From Anaeromyxobacter dehalogenans (lineage in GTDB: Bacteria > Myxococcota_A > UBA9042 > DTJE01): a stretch of 6,183 nt of DNA. The position numbers and the translations under genes were made by a program. Below are positions 1 to 6,032 of this stretch, in pieces. Numbering within the stretch: position 1 is the stretch's first letter; each line of letters begins with the position of its first letter. The notes beneath the pieces are model-generated. The model worked only from the letters and a program-made list of their open reading frames with translations, had not been told where the DNA came from and made no database searches. The stretch lies in assembly GCA_020722625.1 (NCBI GenBank), contig DYKK01000204.1, positions 1 through 6,183 of the forward strand, written 5' to 3'.

Positions 1-275
1 CCGCGAGCCTGGCGGTCGCGTTCCTGCAGGCCGGGCACCGGGTGGGGCTCGCGACCACGACGTCCCGGGTGTCCCCGGGGACCGGCCCGGCCCAGGTCGA
101 GCGCATCCTGGACACCCTGGCGACCCTCCCCGTGCTCCTCGTGAAGTCCGCGGAGATGCCGCTCGTCACCGGCCGGTCCGAGCCTCCGCCGGACGGGGCG
201 CGCGTGGTGTGGGTCACGCCGGACAACGTGAAGGACCTGCCGTGGTTCCGGGCCACGCGGGGGGCGGGTGGTTGA
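1..275 (+). CDS. DUF58 domain protein, C-terminal fragment
   Basis: This is the 3' end of a gene that begins before the window; its frame is open from base 3 to the TGA at 273-275, about 90 residues. It starts ASLAVAFLQAGHRVGLATTT, which matches the tail of DUF58 proteins, where a helix carrying a conserved 'GHRVGL' turn leads into a strand of a von Willebrand A-like fold, followed by a helix that reads QVERILDTLATLPV here. The assignment rests on that pattern and on context: DUF58 genes usually lie between a MoxR AAA+ ATPase gene and a TgpA-type transglutaminase gene, and such a transglutaminase starts 20 bases downstream. The family's biochemical role is poorly defined; it is linked to envelope or metal-dependent protein-maturation functions with MoxR. 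The final residues, rich in Gly and Arg, show no recognisable motif. The family call is moderately secure; the N-terminal part cannot be judged. Confidence 0.68.
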   Translation, partial: ASLAVAFLQAGHRVGLATTTSRVSPGTGPAQVERILDTLATLPVLLVKSAEMPLVTGRSEPPPDGARVVWVTPDNVKDLPWFRATRGAGG

Positions 276-295
276 ACCTTCAGGAAGAAGCGGCC

Positions 296-2488
296 ATGAG
301 TTTCGACGCCCTTCACCGCACCGCGACGGCCGCGACCCTCCTCGCGGGACTCGCGATCCTCGCCCTGTCCGGCGAGTTTCCGGCGTGGGTCCTCGCCCTG
401 TCCGGGCTGGCCGTCGTGACGGGGCCGTGGGTGCGTCCCGCCCTCGACAACCGGTTCGCGAACCGGGCCATGACCGTGGGGGCGGTGTCGGCCGGGATCG
501 GCGCCGTGTCCCTGGCGTTCTCCACGACAAACTATTTGTATTACACGATTCTCTACGCGATCTTCCTCGCCTCCGCGCGTTCGATGATGCTCCACCGGGC
601 CGCGGACTTCATGCAGGTCCACGCCCTGTCGTTCCTGCACGTCGTGTCCGGGGCCGTGGTCAACCCCGGCCTGTCGTTCGGCGTGGTTCTGTTCCCGTAC
701 GTGGTCTTCCTGACCCTCTCGCTGCTTCTGACCAATGTCCGGCGAGGCATCGAGGAGGACGTGCGGGAGTGGTCGGACGTGGGTCGGGCCTGGCTTGGAC
801 GGCGCGACCTGGTCCCGGGCGGGTTCCTGGTGACGACGGTCGGCCTGACCACCCTGATCTTCGTCCTTTCGGTCGTCTTCTTCTTCGTGTTCCCGCGGGT
901 GGGACTCGGGTTCTTCGCCACCCAGGCGCGTCCGGGTGTGGCGATGAGCGGGTTCTCGGACACCGTGACCCTCGGGGACTTCGGCAACATCGTGGCGGAC
1001 CCGGAGGTGGTCGCCCGCGTGCGGTTTCTGGACGGCCCCTCCCCGGGGGCCGGGCGGGCCCCGCCGGTGGTCCCGGTGCGCCTGCGCGGCCAGAGCCTCG
1101 ACCACTACGACGGGCGCGCGTGGTCCAGGGACAAAAAGCGCCTGTGGGAACTGCGCGTGGATCTTGAGGGGCGCCACGTCATGGACCCGGGCGGGCCCGG
1201 CCCGGACTCGGAGGGGGTCCGCGCCGCCGAGATCTACCTGGAGCCGATCGGCGGGTCACGACGCGTCGTGTTCAGCCCCCCGGTCGCGGTGGCCTTCCGC
1301 CGCCCCCCGGACACGCTTCAGGCCCTGCGCCCCGAAAAGTGGCGCTTCGGGCGGGACGCGGCCGGGGACGTGTTTCTGTCCGGCCCGCCGAACACTTCGA
1401 TTCAGTACACCGCATACTGGATCCCCGAGGAGCCGTCCCCCGAGGCCCTGCGGGCCGCGCAGTCCGACGACCCCGAGTGGGTGCGCCGGCGATACCTCCA
1501 GGTGCCGGACCTGGACCCGGGCGTGGTCGCGCTGGCGCGCCGGGTCGCCTCGGGCGCGGCGAACCGCCACGACGCCGCCGCGGCCGTCGAGCGGTTCCTG
1601 CGCGACGGCTACGAGTACGCCCTTGACTCGGTGCACGGGGACGCCGACCCCCTCGCGGACTTCCTGCTGCGCAACCGGCAAGGGCACTGCGAGTACTTCG
1701 CCTCGGCCATGGTCATCCTGCTGCGGACCCTGGGGATCCCGGCCCGGATCGTCAACGGCTTCTATGGGGGCGAGGTCAACGAGGTCGGGGGCTATACCGC
1801 GATCCGCAAGGAGGACGCGCACTCCTGGGTGGAAGTCTTCTTCCCCGGCCACGGGTTCGTCACCTTCGACCCCACGCCGCCCGTCGCGCTCGAGATGCGG
1901 TCCGGCCGCCCCTGGTGGCACCGGGCGAGCGCGGCCGTGGACGCGGTCCGCCTGTGGTGGTACCGCTGGGTCGTCGAGTACAACCTGGAAAAGCAACTGG
2001 ACGTGGTCGTGGCGCTGCTGCGCCCCTCAGGCCGCGCAGGTCCCGACGCCGGATGGACGTGGCAGGACGTCCGGGACCTGAAGCGCCGGTTGAAGGACGC
2101 CCCGTGGGGCCAGTGGATCGCGGTGGCCGCGGGCGGCCTGGCCGTGCTCGCCGGGGCGGTCCTCCTGGCCCGGCGCCTGCGGGGGAGGCGGCGCCGCACG
2201 GGTCTGGGCGACCCCTCCGACCCCGCGGTCCGCGCGTGGCTCCGCCTCAAGAAGGTCGCCCGGCGGCTTGGAGTCGAGCGCGCCCCGGCCGAGACGCCGC
2301 TCGAGTTCGGCCGCCGCGTCGGGGAGGCCCTGCCGGCGGCCGCCCGCGCGGTCGAGACCCTGACCTGGGCCTACCTGCGCGCGGTCTTCGCCCCGGGACA
2401 CCCGCGCCCGCCGGCCGACGACCTCGCATCCGCCCTGGAAGTGATCGACAGGGCCGCCAGGAGTGGGAGGACCTCTCCCGCAAGATGA
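296..2488 (+). CDS. TgpA-like membrane transglutaminase (DUF3488/transglutaminase core/DUF4129)
   Basis: A 730-residue inner-membrane protein with a periplasmic transglutaminase-like (papain-fold) domain. Residues 1-200 form about six or seven hydrophobic helices (roughly 9-25, 29-44, 59-76, 80-97, 109-121, 127-147, 175-199), the DUF3488/TgpA N-terminal region. The core, about 405-530, has the full triad: Cys465 in GHCEYFASA, His509 in DAHSWVEV, Asp525 in FDPTPP. A last helix (about 607-626) ends in RRLRGRRRR, placing the C-terminus in the cytoplasm. Residues about 645-695 resemble DUF4129. Length is close to TgpA of Pseudomonas aeruginosa, somewhat longer. The ATG at 296 was chosen because AGGAAG at 282-287 precedes it at good spacing and the protein then starts at the first helix; an earlier in-frame start at 209 would overlap the upstream gene. 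It follows the DUF58 gene by 20 bases, so the two are probably one operon. Substrate is unknown; such proteins may process or crosslink envelope proteins or peptides. Confidence 0.92.
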   Translation: MSFDALHRTATAATLLAGLAILALSGEFPAWVLALSGLAVVTGPWVRPALDNRFANRAMTVGAVSAGIGAVSLAFSTTNYLYYTILYAIFLASARSMMLHRAADFMQVHALSFLHVVSGAVVNPGLSFGVVLFPYVVFLTLSLLLTNVRRGIEEDVREWSDVGRAWLGRRDLVPGGFLVTTVGLTTLIFVLSVVFFFVFPRVGLGFFATQARPGVAMSGFSDTVTLGDFGNIVADPEVVARVRFLDGPSPGAGRAPPVVPVRLRGQSLDHYDGRAWSRDKKRLWELRVDLEGRHVMDPGGPGPDSEGVRAAEIYLEPIGGSRRVVFSPPVAVAFRRPPDTLQALRPEKWRFGRDAAGDVFLSGPPNTSIQYTAYWIPEEPSPEALRAAQSDDPEWVRRRYLQVPDLDPGVVALARRVASGAANRHDAAAAVERFLRDGYEYALDSVHGDADPLADFLLRNRQGHCEYFASAMVILLRTLGIPARIVNGFYGGEVNEVGGYTAIRKEDAHSWVEVFFPGHGFVTFDPTPPVALEMRSGRPWWHRASAAVDAVRLWWYRWVVEYNLEKQLDVVVALLRPSGRAGPDAGWTWQDVRDLKRRLKDAPWGQWIAVAAGGLAVLAGAVLLARRLRGRRRRTGLGDPSDPAVRAWLRLKKVARRLGVERAPAETPLEFGRRVGEALPAAARAVETLTWAYLRAVFAPGHPRPPADDLASALEVIDRAARSGRTSPAR

Positions 2489-2719
2489 GCAAGACCAGGC
2501 GGAGACCCAGTCGCCCGATTTCCCCGGCGTGTCGTCAGCCGAGGCACACCGCGTAAGCAGAATTCGCCGGTCAGGACAAAGAGATTCGTCTGATTCATGC
2601 CAGGAACTCCGGACCAACCGAATTTGGTCTGCTTTCTCGATATGGTCATGGTTCGGGAAGACCGCTCGTGCTATCCGACTCCAGGTGTTTGGTGGTGGTC
2701 GCCGGAACGGAGTGACCGG
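2489..2719. other. Non-coding gap between transglutaminase and tmc genes
   Basis: These 231 bases lie between the transglutaminase stop and the preferred tmcD start. Composition shifts: about 2550-2680 is visibly richer in A+T than either neighbour, as expected for a promoter or leader region. The tmcD frame stays open back to an ATG at 2597, but the residues it would add do not resemble the propeller repeats. A 6-bp inverted repeat sits at 2612-2629. A second, weaker pair (CCGGCG at 2524-2529 with CGCCGG at 2565-2570) has a 35-base loop. I found no good sigma-70 hexamer pair at proper spacing, no sigma-54 GG/GC pair in a consensus setting, and no stem followed by a T-run. The tmc promoter most likely lies here, by position only. 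Confidence 0.6.
2612..2629. repeat. Short inverted repeat in the tmcD leader
   Basis: GACCAA at 2612-2617 and TTGGTC at 2624-2629 are perfect inverted copies around a 6-base spacer, about 90 bases before the tmcD start. The even 6-6-6 layout would suit a dimeric regulator's operator or a small RNA hairpin. The bases after it (TGCTTTCTC) are only mildly T-rich, so it is a poor terminator. A 6-bp match can arise by chance in a region this size, so functional meaning is uncertain. Confidence 0.25.
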
Positions 2720-3997
2720 ATGCCCAAGGAAGAAAGTTGGAACTGGGACACGGGCGACCAAGTGGTCGCGGACCTGGATGCGATCCGAGGGGCCTTTGTC
2801 GCCGTGCACGAGTTTGCGGTGAGCCCGGACGGCGAGCGGATCGCCGTGCCCGTGGTGCAGGAAGGCGGGACCTTCCGCGTGGTGGTGAACGGGGAGCCGT
2901 GGGAAGGCGAGTTCGAGAAGGCCTGGCATCCAAAGTTCACCCCGGACGGACGACTCACCGCCCTGGTCCGCGTGGACGACCGGTGGACGCTCGCCGTGGA
3001 CGGGGTCCCATGGGAGGAGAGTTTCGAGTTCGTGTGGGGCACCCGGATGGCTCCGGACGGGGGAACGATCGCCGTATTGGTGAAGCGGACGATGGAGTTT
3101 TCCATCGTGCGCGACGGCAAGCCCTGGGAAGCCAGCTTCAAGTCGTGCCGGGAGTTCGCGCTGAGCCCCGACGGCGGACGCGTGGCCGCCGCGGTCCAGG
3201 TGGAGGCCCTGCCCGAGGCGGACATCTTCAAGTTCGCGGAGGGGACCTGGAGCGTGGCGGTGGATGAGGTCCCCTGGAACGCGCGGTTCGTCAACGTCTA
3301 TGGCCCCGTGTTCAGCCCGGACGGCGCCCGGGTCGCGGCCGAGGTCCGCACGGACATCTGCGAGTACACGGTGGCGGTGGACGGCGTTCCGTGGGAGGCC
3401 CGGTTCGGGATGGTGTGGGAGCCGCTGTTCACGCCCGACGGGGGTTCGGTCGTGGTGCCTGCCAAGATCGGGGCCGGGTGGACGGTGGCGAAGGACGGCG
3501 CCCCGATATGGTCCGGCGACTACATGCAGCTCTGGCGCATGCGCTTTTCGCCCGACGGCGCCCGCCTGGCCGCGGTGGTGGCCCCGTCCTACGGACGCTG
3601 GACGGTGGCGATGGACGACAGGCCGTGGCGGACCACCTTTTCGGACGCGGTGCTGGACCCTGTGTTCTCGCCCGACGGCGGCCGGGTGGCCGCGGCCGTG
3701 CGCGACAACGGCCGATGGGGAGTCGCGGTGGACGGAAGGCCCTGGCCTCAGACGTTCGACCAGGTATGGGACCCGGTGTTCAGCCCGGACGGCGCCCTGG
3801 TGGCGGCCAAGGTGGAGCGCGACGGCAAGTACGCCCTGGCGCTGGACGGACGAATCGTGAGCCCCGCCTTTGATCGGCTCTGGGACCCGGTGTTCAGCCC
3901 GGACGGGCGCAAGGTCCTGGTCAGGATGGTCCAGGACGGCCGGTACGTCCGCCGGGTCGTCGAAACATCCGATCTCGTCGTTTCCGCGAGGGGTTGA
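2720..3997 (+). CDS. tmcD: TmcD, SPDG-repeat beta-propeller protein of the Tmc redox complex
   Basis: A 425-residue protein with no signal peptide or membrane helix, so probably cytoplasmic. It is almost wholly made of ten units, each opening with S/T/A-P-D-G at residues 35, 74, 111, 149, 199, 238, 277, 317, 355 and 393. A typical unit reads SPDG-x-RVAA-x-V, then W-x-VAVDG-x-PW, then F-x-x-VWDPVF, as in TolB/WD40-like propeller blades. Spacing is 37-40 residues except between units 4 and 5 (50), where about 12 extra residues near 162-175 sit between two strands. The TmcD name comes from this repeat pattern directly upstream of cytochrome b and CCG iron-sulfur genes; in Desulfovibrio the fourth Tmc subunit is such a WD40-like protein, with no cofactor and an unknown, probably structural or regulatory, role. 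The ATG at 2720 was chosen over 2597 because GGAG at 2709-2712 precedes it and the protein then begins MPKEESWNWD, close to the repeats. It ends 3 bases before tmcC. Confidence 0.82.
   Translation: MPKEESWNWDTGDQVVADLDAIRGAFVAVHEFAVSPDGERIAVPVVQEGGTFRVVVNGEPWEGEFEKAWHPKFTPDGRLTALVRVDDRWTLAVDGVPWEESFEFVWGTRMAPDGGTIAVLVKRTMEFSIVRDGKPWEASFKSCREFALSPDGGRVAAAVQVEALPEADIFKFAEGTWSVAVDEVPWNARFVNVYGPVFSPDGARVAAEVRTDICEYTVAVDGVPWEARFGMVWEPLFTPDGGSVVVPAKIGAGWTVAKDGAPIWSGDYMQLWRMRFSPDGARLAAVVAPSYGRWTVAMDDRPWRTTFSDAVLDPVFSPDGGRVAAAVRDNGRWGVAVDGRPWPQTFDQVWDPVFSPDGALVAAKVERDGKYALALDGRIVSPAFDRLWDPVFSPDGRKVLVRMVQDGRYVRRVVETSDLVVSARG
3767..3906 (+). repeat. Direct DNA repeats inside tmcD (last propeller units)
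   Basis: Bases 3767-3792 and 3881-3906 are identical over 26 positions and lie 114 bases (38 codons) apart, exactly one propeller unit. Both encode WDPVFSPDG at the start of units 9 and 10. A third related copy, at 3308-3329 in unit 5, shares 22 identical bases with 3776-3797. Elsewhere the units agree in protein motif but differ in codons, so these stretches look like recent unit duplication or gene conversion, or like strong constraint on this turn. Confidence 0.7.
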
Positions 3998-4000
3998 ACG

Positions 4001-4648
4001 ATGTACGAGTTCGTGAGCGGCCCCCTGGTCTGGATCGCGTTTGCGGCCTTCGTCGGTGGGGCCGCTTACAAGCTGGTCACGGCCGCGGTTCTGGCCCGGA
4101 AGGAAAAGACCGTGCTGCCCACCATGGACCTTGGGTACGGCCTGCGTTCGCTGCTCCACTGGCTGGTCCCGTTCGCGAACCGGAACACCAGGATGAGACC
4201 GGTCATGACCCTCGTGTCGTTTGCGTTTCACCTGTGCCTGCTGGCCACGCCCGTCTTCCTGATGGGGCACGCGGTCCTGTGGGAGCGGGCATGGGGCGTG
4301 AGCTGGTGGAGCCTGCCCCCGGCGGCCGCGGATATCATGACCCTCATTGTGGTGTTCGGCGGCGTGTTCTTCATCTTGAGGCGCCTGGCCAACCCGGAGG
4401 TCCGCAACGTGACCGACTGGACGGATTACGCGCTCGTGCTGCTGGTGATATCGCCGTTCGTGACGGGTTTCATTGCGTGTCGGCAGTGGTTCGAACCGAG
4501 GACGATGCTGATCCTTCACATCCTGTGCGGGGCCGCGTGGCTGATAGCCATTCCGTTCACAAGGTTGTCCCACATGATCTGGTTCGTGTTCACGCGGGCA
4601 TACATGGGCAGCGAGTTCGGGGCGGTCCGCAACGCGAGGGATTGGTGA
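4001..4648 (+). CDS. tmcC: TmcC, NarI-like cytochrome b membrane subunit
   Basis: A 215-residue integral membrane protein expected to carry electrons through the cytoplasmic membrane by b haems. Five hydrophobic helices are visible, about residues 8-30, 70-90, 108-126, 141-159 and 167-187. Basic residues (ARKEK near 32-36, RRLANPEVR near 127-135, the Arg-containing C-terminus) fall on alternate loops, giving N-out/C-in topology as in NarI. Candidate haem ligands are His77 and His90 in helix II and His173 and His191 in or just after helix V; the 18-residue step of the last pair equals that of NarI's His187/His205. There is no CxxCH haem c site. GAGGGG at 3988-3993 precedes the ATG by 7 bases, and the gene begins 3 bases after tmcD, indicating translational coupling. 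The TmcC name, rather than DsrM, HmcE or another NarI relative, depends on the flanking tmcD and tmcB genes. It should hand electrons to TmcB at the inner face. Confidence 0.83.
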   Translation: MYEFVSGPLVWIAFAAFVGGAAYKLVTAAVLARKEKTVLPTMDLGYGLRSLLHWLVPFANRNTRMRPVMTLVSFAFHLCLLATPVFLMGHAVLWERAWGVSWWSLPPAAADIMTLIVVFGGVFFILRRLANPEVRNVTDWTDYALVLLVISPFVTGFIACRQWFEPRTMLILHILCGAAWLIAIPFTRLSHMIWFVFTRAYMGSEFGAVRNARDW

Positions 4649-4650
4649 CA

Positions 4651-4674
4651 GGTGCGGCGCGCGGGCGCCGCATC
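4651..4674 (+). promoter_or_regulatory. Strong intercistronic hairpin between tmcC and tmcB
   Basis: TGCGGCGC at 4653-4660 pairs perfectly with GCGCCGCA at 4665-4672 around a GCGG loop. A G-U pair (4652/4673) and a G-C pair (4651/4674) extend it to ten pairs. It begins two bases after the tmcC stop and ends 12 bases before the tmcB ribosome-binding site. No T-run follows, so it is not a standard intrinsic terminator. A barrier to 3' exonucleases or a processing site adjusting the TmcC:TmcB ratio is a reasonable inference. The structure is read directly from sequence; the function is not shown. Confidence 0.55.
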
Positions 4675-4698
4675 GTGCTGGACGCGAAGGAAGGCGCA

Positions 4699-6015
4699 AT
4701 GGCTGATCAAGCGGATATCGAGGTCAAGGACGCCGGGCTCGACGAGACCATCCAGAATCTGTCCCCGGAACGGATCGAGGCGGTGATCCGTCAGGTGCTG
4801 GACACGCGGACCTCGGCGAGACTCAAGGTTTACCTCGAGACGTGCGTCCACTGCGGACTGTGCTCGGAAGCCTGCCACCACTACCTTTCGCGCGACAAGG
4901 ACCCCGACTTCGCCCCCGTGGCCAAGGTGAAAAACACCCTCTGGGAGATGGTCCGGCGAAAGGGCCGCGTGGACCGCGAGTTCCTCAAGAACGCCGCGCG
5001 CATCGCCTTTATCGAGTGCGGGGCCTGCCGGCGGTGCAGCATGTACTGCCCGTTCGGCATTGACATCGCGCACCTCATCATGATGGTTCGGCGCATCTGC
5101 AGCCTGCTGGGGGTGGTTCCGCAGTACCTCCAGGACACGACCAACAGCCACGCCGCCACCTTGAACCAGATGTGGGTCCAGCAGGACGAGTGGATCGACA
5201 CCTTGATGTGGCAGGAGGAAGAGGCCGCCATGGAGGTGCCGGGTACGCGCATCCCGCTGGACAAGGAAGGGGCGGACATCATGTATTCGGTGATCGCCCC
5301 GGAGCCCAAGATCCTGGCCCAGCTCATCGGCAACATGGCCCAGATCATGGCGGTGGCGGGCATGGACTGGACCATGCCCAGCACGGACGGGTGGGACAAC
5401 TCCAACATGGCCATGTACTCGGGCGACTTCGAGGTCATGGGCCGCGTGGAGAGGGCCCACTGGGACCGCGCCATGCAGCTTCGGGTCAAGCGGATCGTGA
5501 TGGGCGAGTGCGGGCACGCCTTCAGGGGCGCGGTTTACGACGGCCCGAAGTGGCTCGGGTGGCAGGGCACGCCCATCCCCATGGTCCACGCGGTGGAGTT
5601 CTACTACGAACTCATCAAGAGCGGTCGCATCCGGATCAAGGAAAAGTTCAAGGAGCCCGTCACGGTCCAGGACCCGTGCAACATCGTGCGCGGGCGCGGG
5701 CTGCACGACAAGTTGCGCTACGTCATGAACGCGATGTGCGAGGACTTCCGCGACGTGGAGCCGAGGTTCGAGCACAACTTCTGCTGCGGCGCCGGAGGCG
5801 GCGTGATCAACTGCGGGCCGCCCTGGAAACTGGCCAGGATGAAGAGCACCCGGGTCAAGGCCGAGCAGTTCGCCGAGACGGGCGCCCGCACGATCGTGAC
5901 CCCGTGTCACAACTGCCACAGCGGCATCGAGGACATCATCAAGCACTACAAACTCGGCATGCACGTCTCGTTCATCAGCGAGATCCTGGTGCAGGTGATG
6001 GAGAGGCCGACTTGA
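4699..6015 (+). CDS. tmcB: TmcB, HdrD/DsrK-like iron-sulfur protein with CCG domain
   Basis: A 438-residue soluble iron-sulfur protein expected on the cytoplasmic face, taking electrons from TmcC. Two [4Fe-4S] motifs lie at Cys49/52/55/59 (CVHCGLCSEAC) and Cys107/110/113/117 (CGACRRCSMYCP). The C-terminal half has one complete CCG domain: Cys327 (DPCNIVR), Cys362-Cys363-Gly (FCCGAGGG) and Cys403/Cys406 (PCHNC), the pattern that binds a noncubane [4Fe-4S] cluster in heterodisulfide reductase. The first CCG domain is reduced to ECGHAF (Cys271), as in DsrK, HmcF and TmcB rather than full HdrD. There is no signal peptide, Tat motif or membrane helix. AAGGAAGG at 4687-4694 fixes the ATG; the frame is open further upstream only as a shadow of tmcC. 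The reading as TmcB instead of DsrK or HmcF rests on the adjacent tmcC and tmcD. The physiological acceptor is unknown; a role in moving electrons to the cytoplasm for sulfate reduction is inferred from Desulfovibrio. Confidence 0.87.
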   Translation: MADQADIEVKDAGLDETIQNLSPERIEAVIRQVLDTRTSARLKVYLETCVHCGLCSEACHHYLSRDKDPDFAPVAKVKNTLWEMVRRKGRVDREFLKNAARIAFIECGACRRCSMYCPFGIDIAHLIMMVRRICSLLGVVPQYLQDTTNSHAATLNQMWVQQDEWIDTLMWQEEEAAMEVPGTRIPLDKEGADIMYSVIAPEPKILAQLIGNMAQIMAVAGMDWTMPSTDGWDNSNMAMYSGDFEVMGRVERAHWDRAMQLRVKRIVMGECGHAFRGAVYDGPKWLGWQGTPIPMVHAVEFYYELIKSGRIRIKEKFKEPVTVQDPCNIVRGRGLHDKLRYVMNAMCEDFRDVEPRFEHNFCCGAGGGVINCGPPWKLARMKSTRVKAEQFAETGARTIVTPCHNCHSGIEDIIKHYKLGMHVSFISEILVQVMERPT

Positions 6016-6032
6016 CGAGTGGAAGGACGACC

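Noticed and set aside
209..295. Earlier in-frame start for the transglutaminase
   Set aside because: It would overlap the DUF58 gene by 67 bases and add a Gly-rich leader before the first helix; the ATG at 296 has a well-placed AGGAAG.
296..2488. Functional link between the transglutaminase cluster and the tmc operon
   Set aside because: They share strand but are separated by a 231-base non-coding gap, and no known pathway joins them; adjacency alone is not evidence.
2371..2649. Minus-strand 92-codon open frame at the intergenic region
   Set aside because: Most of it lies antisense to the transglutaminase tail, and the product has no motif. No ribosome-binding site was looked for beyond that, as composition argues against coding.
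3994..4698. Upstream extension of the tmcB frame through tmcC
   Set aside because: The added residues are an out-of-frame reading of tmcC. The ribosome-binding site at 4687-4694 and homology both begin at the ATG at 4699.
2027..4699. Very long minus-strand open frame (about 890 codons) across tmcD and tmcC
   Set aside because: It mirrors the GC-rich coding frames on the plus strand. Its product is low-complexity Arg/Pro/His/Gly-rich and shows no domain, while the plus-strand genes have clear motifs and ribosome-binding sites.
5905..5919. CxxCH-like motif in TmcB suggesting a haem c site
   Set aside because: The two cysteines are the closing pair of the CCG domain in a protein without a signal peptide; the following His is incidental.
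4516..5964. Long minus-strand open frame opposite tmcB
   Set aside because: His/Val/Asp-rich product without recognisable motifs, opposite a gene with intact cysteine motifs; an antisense shadow of high-GC codon use.
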